64,000 nucleotides of DNA, from positions 403,502 to 467,501 of the forward strand of contig MU006220.1 of NCBI GenBank assembly GCA_010093685.1. The letters run 5' to 3'. The first letter of the stretch is position 1. Each line of letters opens with the position of its first letter. Below, piece by piece: positions 22,001 through 33,386 of this stretch. Both the position numbers and the translations under genes were made by a program. The notes under the pieces were generated by a model. That model saw nothing but the letters and a program-made list of their open reading frames with translations. It was not told where the DNA came from and did not search any database. The DNA is from Ophiobolus disseminans (lineage: Eukaryota; Ascomycota; Dothideomycetes; Pleosporales; Phaeosphaeriaceae).

Positions 22001-25000
22001 GGCCGCTTCAGCCCTCAAACGCAGGCAGACCCTCGGTATATCCAGTCTCACCGCGGAAGCCGGCTCTGGCCTGGAAGGATTGGGTGTCCTGGGCAAAGAC
22101 CAGGCTGCAAAGGGCGAAGGTCTCATGCATTCCTCGGACGAATCTGATGACGATGGTGACATTGACGAAGATCTGTTCGGTATCAAGAAGACTAAGAGTA
22201 AGGCTGGACCGAAGACGAACATCATCAACGAAGTCAAGATGCAAATGCCAATCAAGAAGAAAAGGGTTGTGCGATCTGCCAAAGACATGCGCGCCCGGCT
22301 TGCACCTGATCTCTCTTCTTTGCATAGAACCATCCTGGGCTGGAACTACTTCCATGAGGGAGACTTTCCCCCCAACTCAAGACCGGATATGTACACCAAG
22401 GTTCTGGGGACTTTCCGTACTCCGAATGACTATCAATCCACTTTCGAGCCTCTGCTCACTCTCGAAGCATGGCAAGGCTTCGTGAAAGCTCGGGAAGAAA
22501 ACCAGGGCAAACCGTACGAGGTCCGCATCACATCGCGAGCAACCGTTGATTCTTTTCAAGAAGTTGGCAGTACGATGACTCACGTTGAGAATCGAGACAT
22601 CTTTGTAACAGAGGGCGACATCATCCTCCTGTCAAATACCAAAAATCCTTCTTCGGGAGAACCAACGTGTCTTGCTAGGATCTTCAAGGTTAAGAGAAAG
22701 CCACAACACATTGAGGTGTCATATCGCGTCGTACCAGCCAATCCGCTCTCCTCTTCGCTCAATCCGAACAAAGCCGTATACGGTACCAAGATCCAGTCTA
22801 TCACGCCCTTGGAGCGTGAGTACGGCGCACTCAAGGGTCTGCAGTACTACGACCTGTGTGACGAAATCATCCGAGCCAAGCCCTCCCCTCTTTTGACCTA
22901 CAGTGACAAGCAGACCGATCCTCTGATCCAAAACTATGGTGTGAACAAGGCACAGTCGAAAGCTATCAAGTCGGCCGTCGACAATGATGCTTTTACACTG
23001 ATCCAAGGGTGGGTACCTGGCCCCCAATATTTTCTTATAATACTGACGTGACACAGTCCGCCCGGTTCCGGAAAAACCAAGACCATTACTGCCATTGTTG
23101 GAGCAATTCTATCAGACACTCTCCGCAATCGTGGCACCACTGTGACTGTCCCTGGCCAACAGCGCTCAGAATCTGCCTCAAAGAAGCTTCTTGTGTGCGC
23201 ACCTAGTAACGCTGCAGTTGACGAACTAGTAATGCGTTTCAAAAACGGCATTAAGACGCTCAACGGCGATTTGCGCAAAGTGAACATTGTGCGCCTGGGT
23301 CGTGGTGACGCGATCAATGCGAACGTCCTAGATGTGACCTTGGAGGAACTAGTCAACAAGAAGCTAGGCATGAACCCGAACAACGGCAGCGATCAAGCTG
23401 CAACACGCAAGATATTTGAAGACCACAAGCAAATTTCTGCACAGATCAATCAGATGCGCGGCCAGCTTGCGAGTGGTGAAGTGAAGGGCGAAGCGGCCTC
23501 GAAACTTCAGGACGAGCTTGTCATGCTACGTCGACAAAAGGGTGTGCTTGGAACGAAAATCGACAGTGTCAAGGATGATGAGAAGCTGGCTAGCCGCAAC
23601 CAGGACCTGAATCGTCGCAGAGCACAAGAATCGGTATTGAACGAAGCGCACATCATCTGCGGTACACTTAGCGGGTCCGGTCACGACATGTTCCAAAACC
23701 TGAGCATCGAGTTCGAAACTGTTATTGTCGATGAGGCCGCACAGTGCGTCGAGATGAGCGCCCTCATTCCGCTCAAGTACGGTTGCGCAAAGTGTATCTT
23801 GGTCGGCGATCCCAAGCAGTTGCCTCCAACTGTCTTTTCGAAAGAAGCGGCGCGCTTTCAGTATGAACAGAGCTTGTTCGTTCGAATGCAGAAGAATCAT
23901 CCAGACGACGTACATCTCCTAGACACGCAATACCGCATGCACCCTGAAATCAGCTTGTTTCCCAGCCGGACATTCTATGATGGCAGACTATTGGATGGTG
24001 GAGATATGGCCGGCTTGCGCTCGCAGCCATGGCATTCAAGCATGCTACTCGGCCCCTACCGGTTCTTTGATGTCCACGGTCAACATCAAGCGGCACCAAA
24101 AGGCCACTCGCTTATAAATTTGGCTGAGATCGACATTGCGATGAAGCTATACAAGCGACTCACGTCCGATTTCCCCGATTACAACTTTCGAGGCAAAGTA
24201 GGCATCATCACTCCCTATAAGAGCCAGCTGCGAGAGCTCAAGTCACGCTTCACAACCGCGTATGGCGCTACCATCATTGAGGATATTGAATTCAACACCA
24301 CCGATGCGTTCCAGGGTCGAGAGAGCGAAATCATCATCTTCTCCTGTGTGCGAGCCTCTCCTGCGGGTGGCATTGGCTTCTTGCAAGATATCCGTCGTAT
24401 GAACGTCGGCCTCACGCGTGCCAAGTCATCACTCTGGGTGCTGGGCAACTCACAATCACTTGTTCGTGGCGAGTTCTGGCGTAAGCTCGTGGAAGATGCG
24501 AAGGACAGGAAGCGATACACCACGGGCGATCTTCCCAAGATGCTGGGTCAGCATTCGAGCAAGTTCCCAGCGCCGAAAGAGGGTTATGTACAACCCCACC
24601 GACCTATACCAGAAGTCAAATCGGAGCAAATGAGCCGGTCGGGAATCGACCATTCAAACGCATCCAATCGGACACTTATCAAGCAAGAACTTAAGGTAGA
24701 GCCCGGACTCACACATCACCCGAAGCGCAAAGCCGAAGAGAACAGCGACTTCGACCTCTTCAAAGTCGAAGACGGCGATGGCAATGGTGATATTGATGTC
24801 GAGATGGAAGATGCACCCTCAGATTCAGCTTCCAACACAATCAATGGTGGTAGCGGTCGTTCAACACCTGCTGCATCTTCCGATGCTGCACGAAAGAGCG
24901 CAACGCCCGGTGTGGATGGAAGCAATATGCCCAATGGTCCTAGTGCTTCTGCTACCACAGGAAACTTACTGGGCGGCATGACGAAGCCCAAGATACGGAT

Positions 25001-25067
25001 GCAGCCACGCAAACCTGTAGCTCATAGCCCCTTCATCCAGAAGAAGAAGAAACCAAAGACTGGGTGA
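19056..25067 (+). CDS. SEN1: Sen1-type SF1 RNA/DNA helicase
   Basis: Nuclear superfamily-1B helicase that terminates non-coding transcription and removes R-loops. Product 1987 aa in two exons, 19056-23008 and 23057-25067. The intron (48 nt) sits inside the Walker A codon run, so GPPGSGKT (1318-1325) is only complete after splicing. The first 700 residues match the helical Sen1 N-terminal domain. A lysine-rich coiled linker precedes the helicase core. Core motifs in order: GPPGSGKTKT, the DEAA box (1543-1546) in VDEAAQCVEMS, GDPKQLPPTVFS, LDTQYRMHPEIS, TTDAFQGRESEIIIFS and NVGLTRAKSSLWVLGN. The C terminus is acidic/Ser-rich and ends in a basic KKKKPKTG patch, a likely nuclear signal. Length is close to other fungal Sen1 proteins. 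Confidence 0.95.
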
Positions 25068-26357
25068 ATTTGGAGGTTGGTCAGTCATAGGGCGGAACAG
25101 GAGGGCATATTTGGTTGTTTGCATCAGGGGCCAACATCTCGCAGCTTGCGCATCACGGCGTTCTGGGGCTCAAGGGTTTTAGCATCTTGCTGGCGTCCTC
25201 CTATAACAACCTCACTGCATTGTGACATAGCCCTCAGGCGTGATCACGTACCAATTAGCGGGAAAGCGGCAAAGCGTATTTGCTTTTCTTGGCGGCCTTA
25301 CGCCGAAGGACCCCTTATCCACGAAGCGTAAGGCGTTCGTGGCGGAGATCGTCAAGGGCAATGATCGCCACTGTAGTGATGATGTGCCGTGACCTGAATC
25401 GTCAATCGCTGGGGATGTCGAATCCTTCCTGCCCGCAATGGTCGACAGGTGAGCGATGATTCGCCATTCGGCGTCTCTTTGCGCAGCGGTGTGGCTTGTC
25501 AGCATGATGGGTGGCGCTGATCGCGACCTCTTTCGTATGAAGTGTTGCCAGCTACACCGCATGCGCAATTCATGGAAAGCTAAAATATTGCCTGTTAAGT
25601 CCCATGAGTCTCGAAAATTTGTACTCGACATCTTTTTCTCCGAACGTGAGATCGACAAGATCCTCCCTTCGTAACAAGCAAGTCGCACTACATCGTTGTC
25701 CTACCACAAGTCTTTTGTGACACGTCCCCAGGCGCCAATTACCGTCTGTCATCCGCTGTTAGCATCTTCCACCACCAAATCCCGAGCAAAGCTACAGGTT
25801 GATTTGTTACTCCATTGTTACCATCATGCTGCTTTTCCAGGCAAGGCATTTTCCCTTGTCGTGACACCCAGCTCGCACCTGCCTCAGAAACTCAAAACCA
25901 TATACGTCGCCCTCTCCACCAACCCGTCCTTTTCGTTCCTTGTCTCGGATACCTCACCTTCTGTTGTTCCAATCCAGGACCCCGTCGTGTCACTTGGTGT
26001 CACCACCATCACGAGCTCTCGACCATAGATCCCTACATCAATTCCCGCCCAAAGTCACACTGCATGACTCTCAGCCCTTCAAACACGGAAGATATTCTTA
26101 CTTGCAGGACGCTTGGATGCAGGTCGCCATAACGCCCCTGGCTAACGTTGCAACCAAATTACCTCAGTCTTCGTGAAGTACAACAACAACCGCATATGCG
26201 GGCGTCTGCTGAGGTACCTGTCGCGTACCAGTCTCGTGGTTGTGCGACGTTCGCTCGCTCGAACACTGTTTGGCTCTGCACGCGCTTAGGAAAGAGCAGG
26301 GAGTGGCTGCAGCCTGGCTCGACACCCTTTTAGAGCGTCTGGTACCCGGCCACAGAC
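25068..26357. other. Intergenic, 1.29 kb
   Basis: 3' flank of SEN1 and promoter/5' UTR of the next gene. From about 25700 the plus strand is rich in C/T and CCACC runs, as in many fungal leaders. No gene is supported. Confidence 0.45.
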
Positions 26358-28505
26358 ATGCTTCTCTCTTCCAACTCCACGGATAGCCTGCTCAATTCGT
26401 TCCCAATGTTTGGTCATCCTGGTATTAGTGCACTTGAGTACGCGGGTCAAGTCGATAAGATGAGGGAACAGAGCATGCGAGTGAGCGAGGTGTCATTTAA
26501 GCGCAAGTCTACGACAGCAAGCGCACACGACGAGCTCACTACACCTCCGACTACGGCAGGGGCGGTGCCAGAAAATGTCGAGGTGTTGCCGCCAGTACAC
26601 TTAATTGACGAGTTTGGGTGTCAACACAGGAGAAAGGGTACGTTCATCAACCATACCCCGAGAAACTTTGAGGTGCGATCAAGCAAGCCTGTCGATGTGT
26701 ATCGACCTTCGAGGGTTGAGAGCGAAAACTACTCCCGCCCACTCTCTCGACAGAGCAGTATGGCTAGTGGCAGCCCTGCCGTTTCCAGTCGACATGGTAG
26801 AAGCCCGTCAATCAGTTCAGCTACTTTTGGAAAGTCATCGACCGTCAACCACAATACCATGACAGAGCTTGACTCATCAATATCACGGGAAGAATCGAAT
26901 CAACGCTCAACGTCTGCTCCTCCGGGCAAGACTCTCACCTGTCATCCAGATGCAACAAACTCGACAAGTCATCACAGCAGAGCGCCAAGCGTTCGTAGTA
27001 CCAGTCTCTCAGAACACCAGTCTCAGGAGCCAAAGCGCCAACGACGTCAAACGCCTTTCAAGGTCCTCACTTCCACGCAGATCAGCGTCCTCCGACATGC
27101 ACCGTTGGAGCCTTGGGTTGCCGAGCATCGACGAAAGGGAACGAATGAAACCATTGGCGACGTACCTTTTGACATGGATCGCGAAGTGTTGGCTGAAATG
27201 GGTACTTTTGGTGTTATTCAGAGGTACTTCGACAGCCAGGGTGGTGGTCCAGTGACCCAGAATACCAGCCCTCCCGAGATCCCCTTGCCAGTATCGCCAG
27301 AGTCGAACTTGCGCAGACCGAATGTGGAGCCTATTGCCATATATCCCATCGATGAACTAGGATTCCCTGACGGGGCACCACCAGTACCTGACAGAAGCCC
27401 AAAGCGTCTCACCAATCCAGCATTTCCGTTGCACATCAGGTCCAAGATGTCGACTGACAGTGACTTTAAAGTTGCCACCGAGGGGGCTTACTCACCGTAC
27501 CACAAGGATGGCGACCTGCATATTCCAAAAAAGAGAGCCCAGGCATGCCTTAGGGTAGGACAAGCTCGGGCGGCTTCAGCCAACGGTGGAAGATTGGCGC
27601 CCACGATCCTCGGGCACGATGCTCAAGTTGCAAGCAGCGACTTGCGCCTCAACGAGCTGAGTTATTTTCTCAAGCACACCGGGCCCTCACCAGAACCCTC
27701 CGCAGCGACTAAACAGCGGAGGAAGAAGAAGGGGATGGGGTTGTTCAAGGTTAAACAGGGGAAGAGCCTTGTTGCTCGTGTTGGCTCAGTTGAGAGCTCC
27801 CCACAGCGAGCGCACATTCGGCCTGTAGTGCCAACGTGTGCTCGGGAGATGACAACGTCGGGTGGAGCGAAACATCTCAAAATCATTATCCCAACCGATA
27901 CGCCACGTACAAGCCAGGCTGTTGGGGTTCCGGCGTCCAAGCAGCGAGCTCAGCACCACTCAAGACACATCTCCATCGCTTTTACGGAGGAAGTGCTCAA
28001 CCCGCTCGCCAGCCCCGATGTAGAGCGCATGATCTCAACCTTGGATACACGTGAGCGATCGTCCTCAACGCCTGCTCCGAAGTCACCACGCAGCCCAAAG
28101 AGATCACCCAGGGCACCACAGCCGGTGGTAGTCAATGACCACCCTCTTGCATCTCGAGACGAACAAACTCGAGCTCGCAAGCTTCGTGACCTGCAACGCA
28201 TCAAACGAAAACCTGTGCCTACTCGCACACCGTCCGAACAACAGCAGGACAGTACCGCCGGCGCGCTATCAACGCCAGCGCACACACCAGAGCCTACCAA
28301 CAACAATTTTTGCTGTGACGAGGAAGGCATGACCGGAGAAAATGCAGTGGTCGAGATGCATCGGCTGCAGAGCAGGGTGGTCTCGCTGCAACGACAGAAC
28401 ACGCAGCTTACGGAGGCCTTGGCGAAGATTGTAGGGTTGGAGCTTCGGGATGGCGACACGAAGAGTGAGGATGTCTTGGTCGCGGCTGAGCAAATGGGGG
28501 GATGA
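26358..28505 (+). CDS. 715-aa serine-rich protein with C-terminal coiled coil, unknown function
   Basis: Single-exon frame starting at ATG 26358 (MLLSSNSTDSLLNSFPMFGH). Composition is rich in Ser, Pro, Thr and Arg, typical of a disordered fungal protein with many phosphorylation sites (runs such as RSPSISS and SPKRSPRAP). An ordered-looking stretch near the middle includes PLEPWVAEHRRKG and DMDREVLAEMGTFGVIQRYF. Near the C terminus a leucine-heptad segment (VVEMHRLQSRVVSLQRQNTQ) predicts a short coiled coil. There is no signal peptide or membrane segment. I do not recognise the family. It lies head to tail between SEN1 and GNA1 with only 225 bp to the latter. Its length and sustained codon pattern make it a real gene. 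Confidence 0.8.
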   Translation: MLLSSNSTDSLLNSFPMFGHPGISALEYAGQVDKMREQSMRVSEVSFKRKSTTASAHDELTTPPTTAGAVPENVEVLPPVHLIDEFGCQHRRKGTFINHTPRNFEVRSSKPVDVYRPSRVESENYSRPLSRQSSMASGSPAVSSRHGRSPSISSATFGKSSTVNHNTMTELDSSISREESNQRSTSAPPGKTLTCHPDATNSTSHHSRAPSVRSTSLSEHQSQEPKRQRRQTPFKVLTSTQISVLRHAPLEPWVAEHRRKGTNETIGDVPFDMDREVLAEMGTFGVIQRYFDSQGGGPVTQNTSPPEIPLPVSPESNLRRPNVEPIAIYPIDELGFPDGAPPVPDRSPKRLTNPAFPLHIRSKMSTDSDFKVATEGAYSPYHKDGDLHIPKKRAQACLRVGQARAASANGGRLAPTILGHDAQVASSDLRLNELSYFLKHTGPSPEPSAATKQRRKKKGMGLFKVKQGKSLVARVGSVESSPQRAHIRPVVPTCAREMTTSGGAKHLKIIIPTDTPRTSQAVGVPASKQRAQHHSRHISIAFTEEVLNPLASPDVERMISTLDTRERSSSTPAPKSPRSPKRSPRAPQPVVVNDHPLASRDEQTRARKLRDLQRIKRKPVPTRTPSEQQQDSTAGALSTPAHTPEPTNNNFCCDEEGMTGENAVVEMHRLQSRVVSLQRQNTQLTEALAKIVGLELRDGDTKSEDVLVAAEQMGG

Positions 28506-28730
28506 TGACAGTCACTCACGGCCGACATGTATGACTATAGTTATATTTAATGTATCAATAACATGTTGCCTATTAGCAGGTGGTTGAGTGCCAATGCGCC
28601 TTCGTACCTAACTTGTGCCTCGCCTCGGCCCCTCACCGCCGTCTTATCGATAAAGCGCGCAAGGCTAACAAAACACCCCTCCAGCGCATTGATAGCCTGC
28701 ATCTCTTTTACAGCAACAGACACAGACACA

Positions 28731-29349
28731 ATGTCGGACTCCGCGGCGCCGCTCTTCAGCTCCGAGCTCATCTCCCCCGAGGTCCTCAAAGAGCTCCCCG
28801 AGGGCTATAGCTGCCGTCCGATACGGCGCAGTGACTACCACAACGGCTTTCTGGATGTGTTGCGCGTGCTCACCACCGTCGGCGACGTGACGGAAGAGGT
28901 AGCGTGACTCGATGCGTTGCGCAGCACACGGAGCTGACTGGCCCCCCGCAGCAATGGAACGAGCGCTACGACTGGATGTCGAAGCGCAACGACGAGTACT
29001 ACCTCCTCTGCATCACCGACAGCTCGAGCAGGATTGTGGGCACCGGCGCCCTCCTTGTTGAGCGCAAGTTCATCCACCAGCTGGGGCTGGTCGGGCATAT
29101 AGAGGACATCGCCGTCGCAAAGGATCAGCAGGGGAAGAAGCTGGGGCTGCGAATCATCCAGGCGCTGGATTTTGTCGCGGAGAAGGTTGGCTGCTACAAG
29201 GTGCGTTCGGGGCCTCCAAGCGGCTTGGGTGCACAGGCTAACGGCTACGACAGACCATCCTCGACTGCTCGGAAGCGAACGAGGGGTTTTATGTCAAGTG
29301 TGGGTTCAAGCGAGCAGGACTCGAGATGGCGCACTACTACGGACGGTGA
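28731..29349 (+). CDS. GNA1: Glucosamine-6-phosphate N-acetyltransferase
   Basis: GNAT enzyme that acetylates glucosamine-6-phosphate with acetyl-CoA to GlcNAc-6-P, the second dedicated step to UDP-GlcNAc and so to chitin and N-glycans. Product 170 aa; exons 28731-28898, 28952-29200 and 29254-29349, both introns 53 nt. Visible marks are FLDVLRVLTTVGDVTEE at the exon 1 end, GTGALLVERKFIHQLGLVGH and IEDIAVAKDQQGKKLGLRII, where the QxxGKKLG loop binds CoA. The exon 3 segment ILDCSEANEGFYVKCGFKR carries the usual C-terminal Gna1 signature. Length fits yeast Gna1 (159 aa). Three-exon structure is certain because the frame of each exon continues the family alignment. Confidence 0.95.
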
Positions 29350-29607
29350 GGTGCTGCAGGATGGACCGCGATGAATGCATTGGGGGCGTTGTATATGGCA
29401 TATATCTAGACACTTCAGACAGTACTACAATAACTGAACAATTGCGCAATGCGGAGGAGCTCGAAAGTTAGCGTGATCCCTACAACTCAGTAGAAACGAG
29501 CTCCTTCGGAAAGCGTTGCGTGCTCCTGCGCACGCTACTGCAGGTACTGCCACTTCTCGCCCTTGGCTTCCCACCATCACCATCAAAGTACAGTACACAA
29601 CACAGTA

Positions 29608-31401
29608 ATGGACTTGCCGATTCGGTTGAAACCTAAAGAGGCCCTAGTCCCAAAACCTACCCTCAGCAACGCAGCCTCAGATGGATCCACGTTCACACCG
29701 CCAGAGGCCATAGGAGAAAGATTCTCACCTTTCGACCTCGCAACTGCCCCTAAGATACCCTGTGGGCTGCCACCTGAAGTCTGGACCATTGTCCAATCCG
29801 CACCCGCATGCTTTCCACCTCAGTACTTCCTGGACGTCAGCCGGAACTTGCTTGAAAATCCAAACTTGACAGCCTCGCATCTAGCTCGTGCAGAGCTATC
29901 GTATCAAAGCTTTGCCGACCCGACATTCAACCCAGAGGCAACAACGTCAGGCGACTTGGCGAGCATCGTGAAGCACTTACGGCCAGAATGCCAGCCACGG
30001 CTCGTCGAAAGTGGGGTGGATGGGTTTGAACTTCAATGGACCGTGGTGAGGAAACTAATTCCAAGGAATCCAAAGCTGGACTCTGCGCTGATGCAAACAT
30101 GCCATTTGTTTACATCAGCCAGGGATGTGACCATCACGAACTCAAATGGAAAGGAAGAAGAGGCTGCGGCAGAGCGCTACCTAGTTGTCTATATTCCAAA
30201 TGTCGAAAGCCCAGAAGAGATCCCGTTCTACCACCCCACTGTACGATCGCTCTGTATTCTATACACATACTTCCCGTCTCACGCCCCAGACTCCATGCTT
30301 CCATCCCCAGGAATACTCTCCATCCACTTCGACTTTTTCCCTTCACATCCACTGGACAACCGCCTCGAGCGGACGGCTCTCATGCTACTCCAGATAATCC
30401 ACAAGCATTCGAAAGGACGACAGGCAGGGTACAAGAAGCGCGTCCACCACGACCAAATCATTCCGCAAAAGCGCTTCCAGGACACCTACGCCTACCTTAA
30501 AGGAAAGTATGCAAAGACTCTGATCGAAGGCTGGGTCGAGCAAACGCCACCGGAAAAACACGTCTTTGAGGACCTAGGCATCGCAGCCTTCCTCATCGAA
30601 CTCTGGGTCAACATGTACGGTGGTGAACAAGGCATCGAAAATCAAGAGGTACAGAGATGCAATGCGCAGAAGACTTTCCCAGGCTTTGTAGACATTGGTT
30701 GTGGTAACGGGCTGCTCATCTACATTCTCAAGGAAGAAGGCTGGTCTGGATGGGGCTTCGATGCTCGCCGTAGGAAGACGTGGACTACGTTTCCCCAAGA
30801 GCATGCAGATAGCCTTGTGGAAATGCTACTTGTGCCGCGCGTCCTTCTACCTGATGCTGCAGCACCGGATGACAATGTTGTACGAAACTCTCCTCCCTCT
30901 CACAACGGCGTCTTGCCTCAACACACCTTCATCATCAGCAACCATGCAGATGAACTCACCCCCTGGACTCCGCTCCTTGCGTCTCTCTCCGACAGCCCGT
31001 TCATCGCTATCCCGTGTTGCAGCCACGATTTTGGCGGTACACGCTTCCGCTCCCCGGTGCACAAGAAGTACATAGTAGAGGATCCCAATGCGACTGGAAA
31101 GGAGAAAAACAAGCAACCGAGCGCGTATGCGGGACTGTGTAGTTGGGTATGCCACTTGACCGAGAGAATGGGGTACGATGGGGAGAAAGAGCACTTGCGA
31201 ATTCCATCGACGAGGAATATTGCGATTCTGGGCAGGACGAGGAAGAGTGGATTGGACGGCAAGACGTTGGAGGAGAGATTGCAATTTGCCAGGGAGGTTG
31301 TGGAGAAGGAAATGGGTGGAGCGACGACAGTTGAGCAGATTCTTTTGACGTGGATGAGGAGTGGCGGAGAGTTGGTGAAGCCGGGAAAGGGTGGGCACTG
31401 A
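29608..31401 (+). CDS. TRM44: tRNA (uracil-O(2)-)-methyltransferase Trm44
   Basis: Cytosolic SAM-dependent enzyme that 2'-O-methylates U44 of tRNA-Ser. Single exon, 597 aa. The frame extends upstream to 29563 but begins there with TTG, so the first ATG (MDLPIRLKPKEALVPKP) at 29608 is chosen. The SAM-binding motif is DIGCGNG (362-368) in GFVDIGCGNGLLIYILKEEG, followed by GWGFDARRRKTW. The later motif FIISNHADELTPWTPL and the IPCCSHDFGGTRF segment are diagnostic of Trm44/AdoMet-MTase family members. Convergent with eS10, with about 210 bp between stops. Confidence 0.92.
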   Translation: MDLPIRLKPKEALVPKPTLSNAASDGSTFTPPEAIGERFSPFDLATAPKIPCGLPPEVWTIVQSAPACFPPQYFLDVSRNLLENPNLTASHLARAELSYQSFADPTFNPEATTSGDLASIVKHLRPECQPRLVESGVDGFELQWTVVRKLIPRNPKLDSALMQTCHLFTSARDVTITNSNGKEEEAAAERYLVVYIPNVESPEEIPFYHPTVRSLCILYTYFPSHAPDSMLPSPGILSIHFDFFPSHPLDNRLERTALMLLQIIHKHSKGRQAGYKKRVHHDQIIPQKRFQDTYAYLKGKYAKTLIEGWVEQTPPEKHVFEDLGIAAFLIELWVNMYGGEQGIENQEVQRCNAQKTFPGFVDIGCGNGLLIYILKEEGWSGWGFDARRRKTWTTFPQEHADSLVEMLLVPRVLLPDAAAPDDNVVRNSPPSHNGVLPQHTFIISNHADELTPWTPLLASLSDSPFIAIPCCSHDFGGTRFRSPVHKKYIVEDPNATGKEKNKQPSAYAGLCSWVCHLTERMGYDGEKEHLRIPSTRNIAILGRTRKSGLDGKTLEERLQFAREVVEKEMGGATTVEQILLTWMRSGGELVKPGKGGH

Positions 31402-31614
31402 ATTGGCATTGAGAGAAGACAGCGAACACGTGAGCATTAGCAGAATCAGATGGTGACAGCACTGAAGTGTACTGGGTATCATTGAGAACATGGCCATCTC
31501 CGAGCGCGAATACGCAACCGGAGTGGACAATGGATTCGTAGTATCATCCGTTCGTTTCGCCGTATTCCACCACAATCCATCCCATCAGTTCCTCCTCACG
31601 CAACGAAGAAGCGC

Positions 31615-32303
31615 TTAAGAAGCGGGAGCAGCACCGCGTCCCCGGCCGAAGCCACCGCGGAACTCGGGCTTGAACTCGCCAGGCGCACCGCCCTCAGCCT
31701 TCTCGCCCTGGTCACGGCGTCGGTAGCTGTCACGGTCGCCGCCACGGTCGCGGTCGCCGCCACGGCCACCACGGCCGCCTCCGCGCCTCTCACGGTCGTC
31801 ACCTCCGAGCATGCCTCGGGGAGGGGCAGAGCGCTGCTGCTTGATGTGTGTCTGGGGCACAATCTCGGCGGGGAGGTGGAGCCACTCGCGGAGGTAGTCG
31901 AGACCCTCGGGGGTGAGTGTGTAGTAGTAGTACTGCCATGAGAAGCGCGTCTTGAGGTATCCGCGGGATGTCAACGACTGGCCTGGGGCATGTTAGATGT
32001 GCCGCCGACGGATGGGCAGATTACTGACAGGCCTTGACCACAAACAGGTTCTTAGTGTCGATGTCCCCGTGCTTGGGAAGGTTGAAGTCCTTTTTCGCGA
32101 CTAGGACGCCCTCTGTGGTGACCGTGTGTCAGCCTGTCCTTGCAGCAAAGCCGCAGTATAGTACAATTGTGCCATAGCCATGGCCCGGTGGAGGAATACT
32201 AACCTCGGAAGAGGTACCTGAAGGAATTGTTAGCACACCTTATGGAAACGGAGCTTTAGACATACTCATGGATCAACTTGCGATCGGCCTTGGGGATGAG
32301 CAT
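31615..32303 (-). CDS. RPS10: 40S ribosomal protein eS10
   Basis: Small-subunit ribosomal protein at the mRNA entry/head region, 167 aa. Four exons on the minus strand: 32303-32266, 32217-32204 (a 14-nt micro-exon), 32112-32029 and 31982-31615. The reconstructed start MLIPKADRKLIHEYLFREGV is the family N terminus; the micro-exon supplies the YLFR codons. The third intron must use the donor GTCAGT at 32028 (not the nearby GTAATC) so that A-C-Q-S-L-T-S-R-G reads through. The winged-helix domain contains NLPKHGDIDTKNLFVVKACQ and SWQYYYYTLTPEGLDYLREW. The tail is Arg/Gly-rich (GGGRGGRGGDRDRGGDRD), as in other fungal and animal eS10. High-expression genes of this kind often hold several 5' introns. 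Confidence 0.95.
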
Positions 32304-32579
32304 CTTGACGGTTTGCGACGAGTCTGGGGATGCTGTCGGGTGTTGGTGGTCGATGAGAGGAAGTTCGACATTGGCAACAGCCAATTTCGTCGTGAACGAG
32401 TGCGGTAGCGCCGCGCTAGCCACAGCCGAGCGCACGGGCCTGATCTCGAAGTAACTGCTAGGGTCGGTTCACATTCCGCACCCTTCACCCTTCACACACC
32501 ACCACCTTCTTTCACCACGCACAGCAACGCGCAGCTTCAGATCCTCGCCTACATACAACATCCCCTCGACTCGACAGCC
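32304..32579. promoter_or_regulatory. 276-bp divergent promoter RPS10 / SDE2
   Basis: The two start codons are 276 bp apart and face away from each other. The plus side holds CACC/CTTTC tracts before SDE2. No TATA box is obvious to me. Confidence 0.6.
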
Positions 32580-33386
32580 ATGGAGTCCCCCATCACCGTC
32601 ATCGTCAACAGCATCAAGGGACACGACATTGCTTTCGCTGCACCCAAAGATGCGCCGCTCACCTCCATCTACGACACCCTCTACGAGCGCGCACCCTGGG
32701 TACAGAACTCGACCTACATCCTGACCACCAACTCGCGTCGCGCAGTTCAGCAGAGCGGGTCCCCGGTCTCGTCGCTTCTCACCTCTCCGTCGGACACGTT
32801 CCTCTCGCTGCGCCTCACAGTGCCGCTATGTGGTGGCAAGGGTGGTTTTGGGTCAATACTGCGTGCACAGGGCGGCCGCATGTCCTCGCGCAAGAAGCAG
32901 AACGGCGACGCAAACGCTTCTTCGCGGAATCTGGACGGACGGCGGCTGCGCACCGTCGCCGAAGCCAAAGTGCTTGCTGAGTACCTTGCCATTAAGCCTG
33001 ATATGGAGCAGCGGGAGAAGGAAGAGCGCCGCAAGCGGTGGGAGGACATCGTGGCCAGCACCGAGCGCAAGCAAGAAGAACTCATGAACAGCCGCGGCAC
33101 CGCCCGTTTGGATGGCAAGTGGGTGGAAGACAAGGAAGAAGCGGAAAATAAAACACGGGAGGCCATCGAGAAGATGTTGACGGCACAACGACAGAGCTCC
33201 GACGAAGAGGAAGAAGAGACAGCGCCAGCACCTTCCACGTCCAAGCCCGCACTACAGCGACAGATGTTTGGATGGGACGACGAGGACGCCGACTTCATGA
33301 GCGACAGCGAGGATGACGAGGACGTGTCAGAGGACGATGCCAAAGAGCCAGAGTTCGAGGGTAAAGGCAAGGCAAAGGCTGCGTGA
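32580..33386 (+). CDS. SDE2: Sde2 ubiquitin-fold splicing / genome-stability factor
   Basis: Sde2 is made as a ubiquitin-fold precursor that is cut after a GG by a deubiquitinase; the C-terminal part, starting with Lys, then joins the spliceosome and supports splicing of selected introns, telomere silencing and replication. Single exon, 268 aa. Residues 1-84 form the ubiquitin-like fold. The processing site is GGKGG at 85-89 (LCGGKGGFGSILR), so the mature form would start at K87. A coiled, Lys/Glu/Arg-rich domain follows with NLDGRRLRTVAEAKVLAEYL, the Sde2 hallmark. The C-terminal third is acidic (SDSEDDEDVSEDD). Length matches fission yeast Sde2 (263 aa). Confidence 0.92.
   Translation: MESPITVIVNSIKGHDIAFAAPKDAPLTSIYDTLYERAPWVQNSTYILTTNSRRAVQQSGSPVSSLLTSPSDTFLSLRLTVPLCGGKGGFGSILRAQGGRMSSRKKQNGDANASSRNLDGRRLRTVAEAKVLAEYLAIKPDMEQREKEERRKRWEDIVASTERKQEELMNSRGTARLDGKWVEDKEEAENKTREAIEKMLTAQRQSSDEEEEETAPAPSTSKPALQRQMFGWDDEDADFMSDSEDDEDVSEDDAKEPEFEGKGKAKAA

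Noticed and set aside
31978..32026. eS10 intron 3 with donor GTAATC at 32025
   Set aside because: It would need a non-AG acceptor or shift the frame; donor GTCAGT at 32028 with acceptor CAG at 31983 restores the conserved A-C-Q-S.
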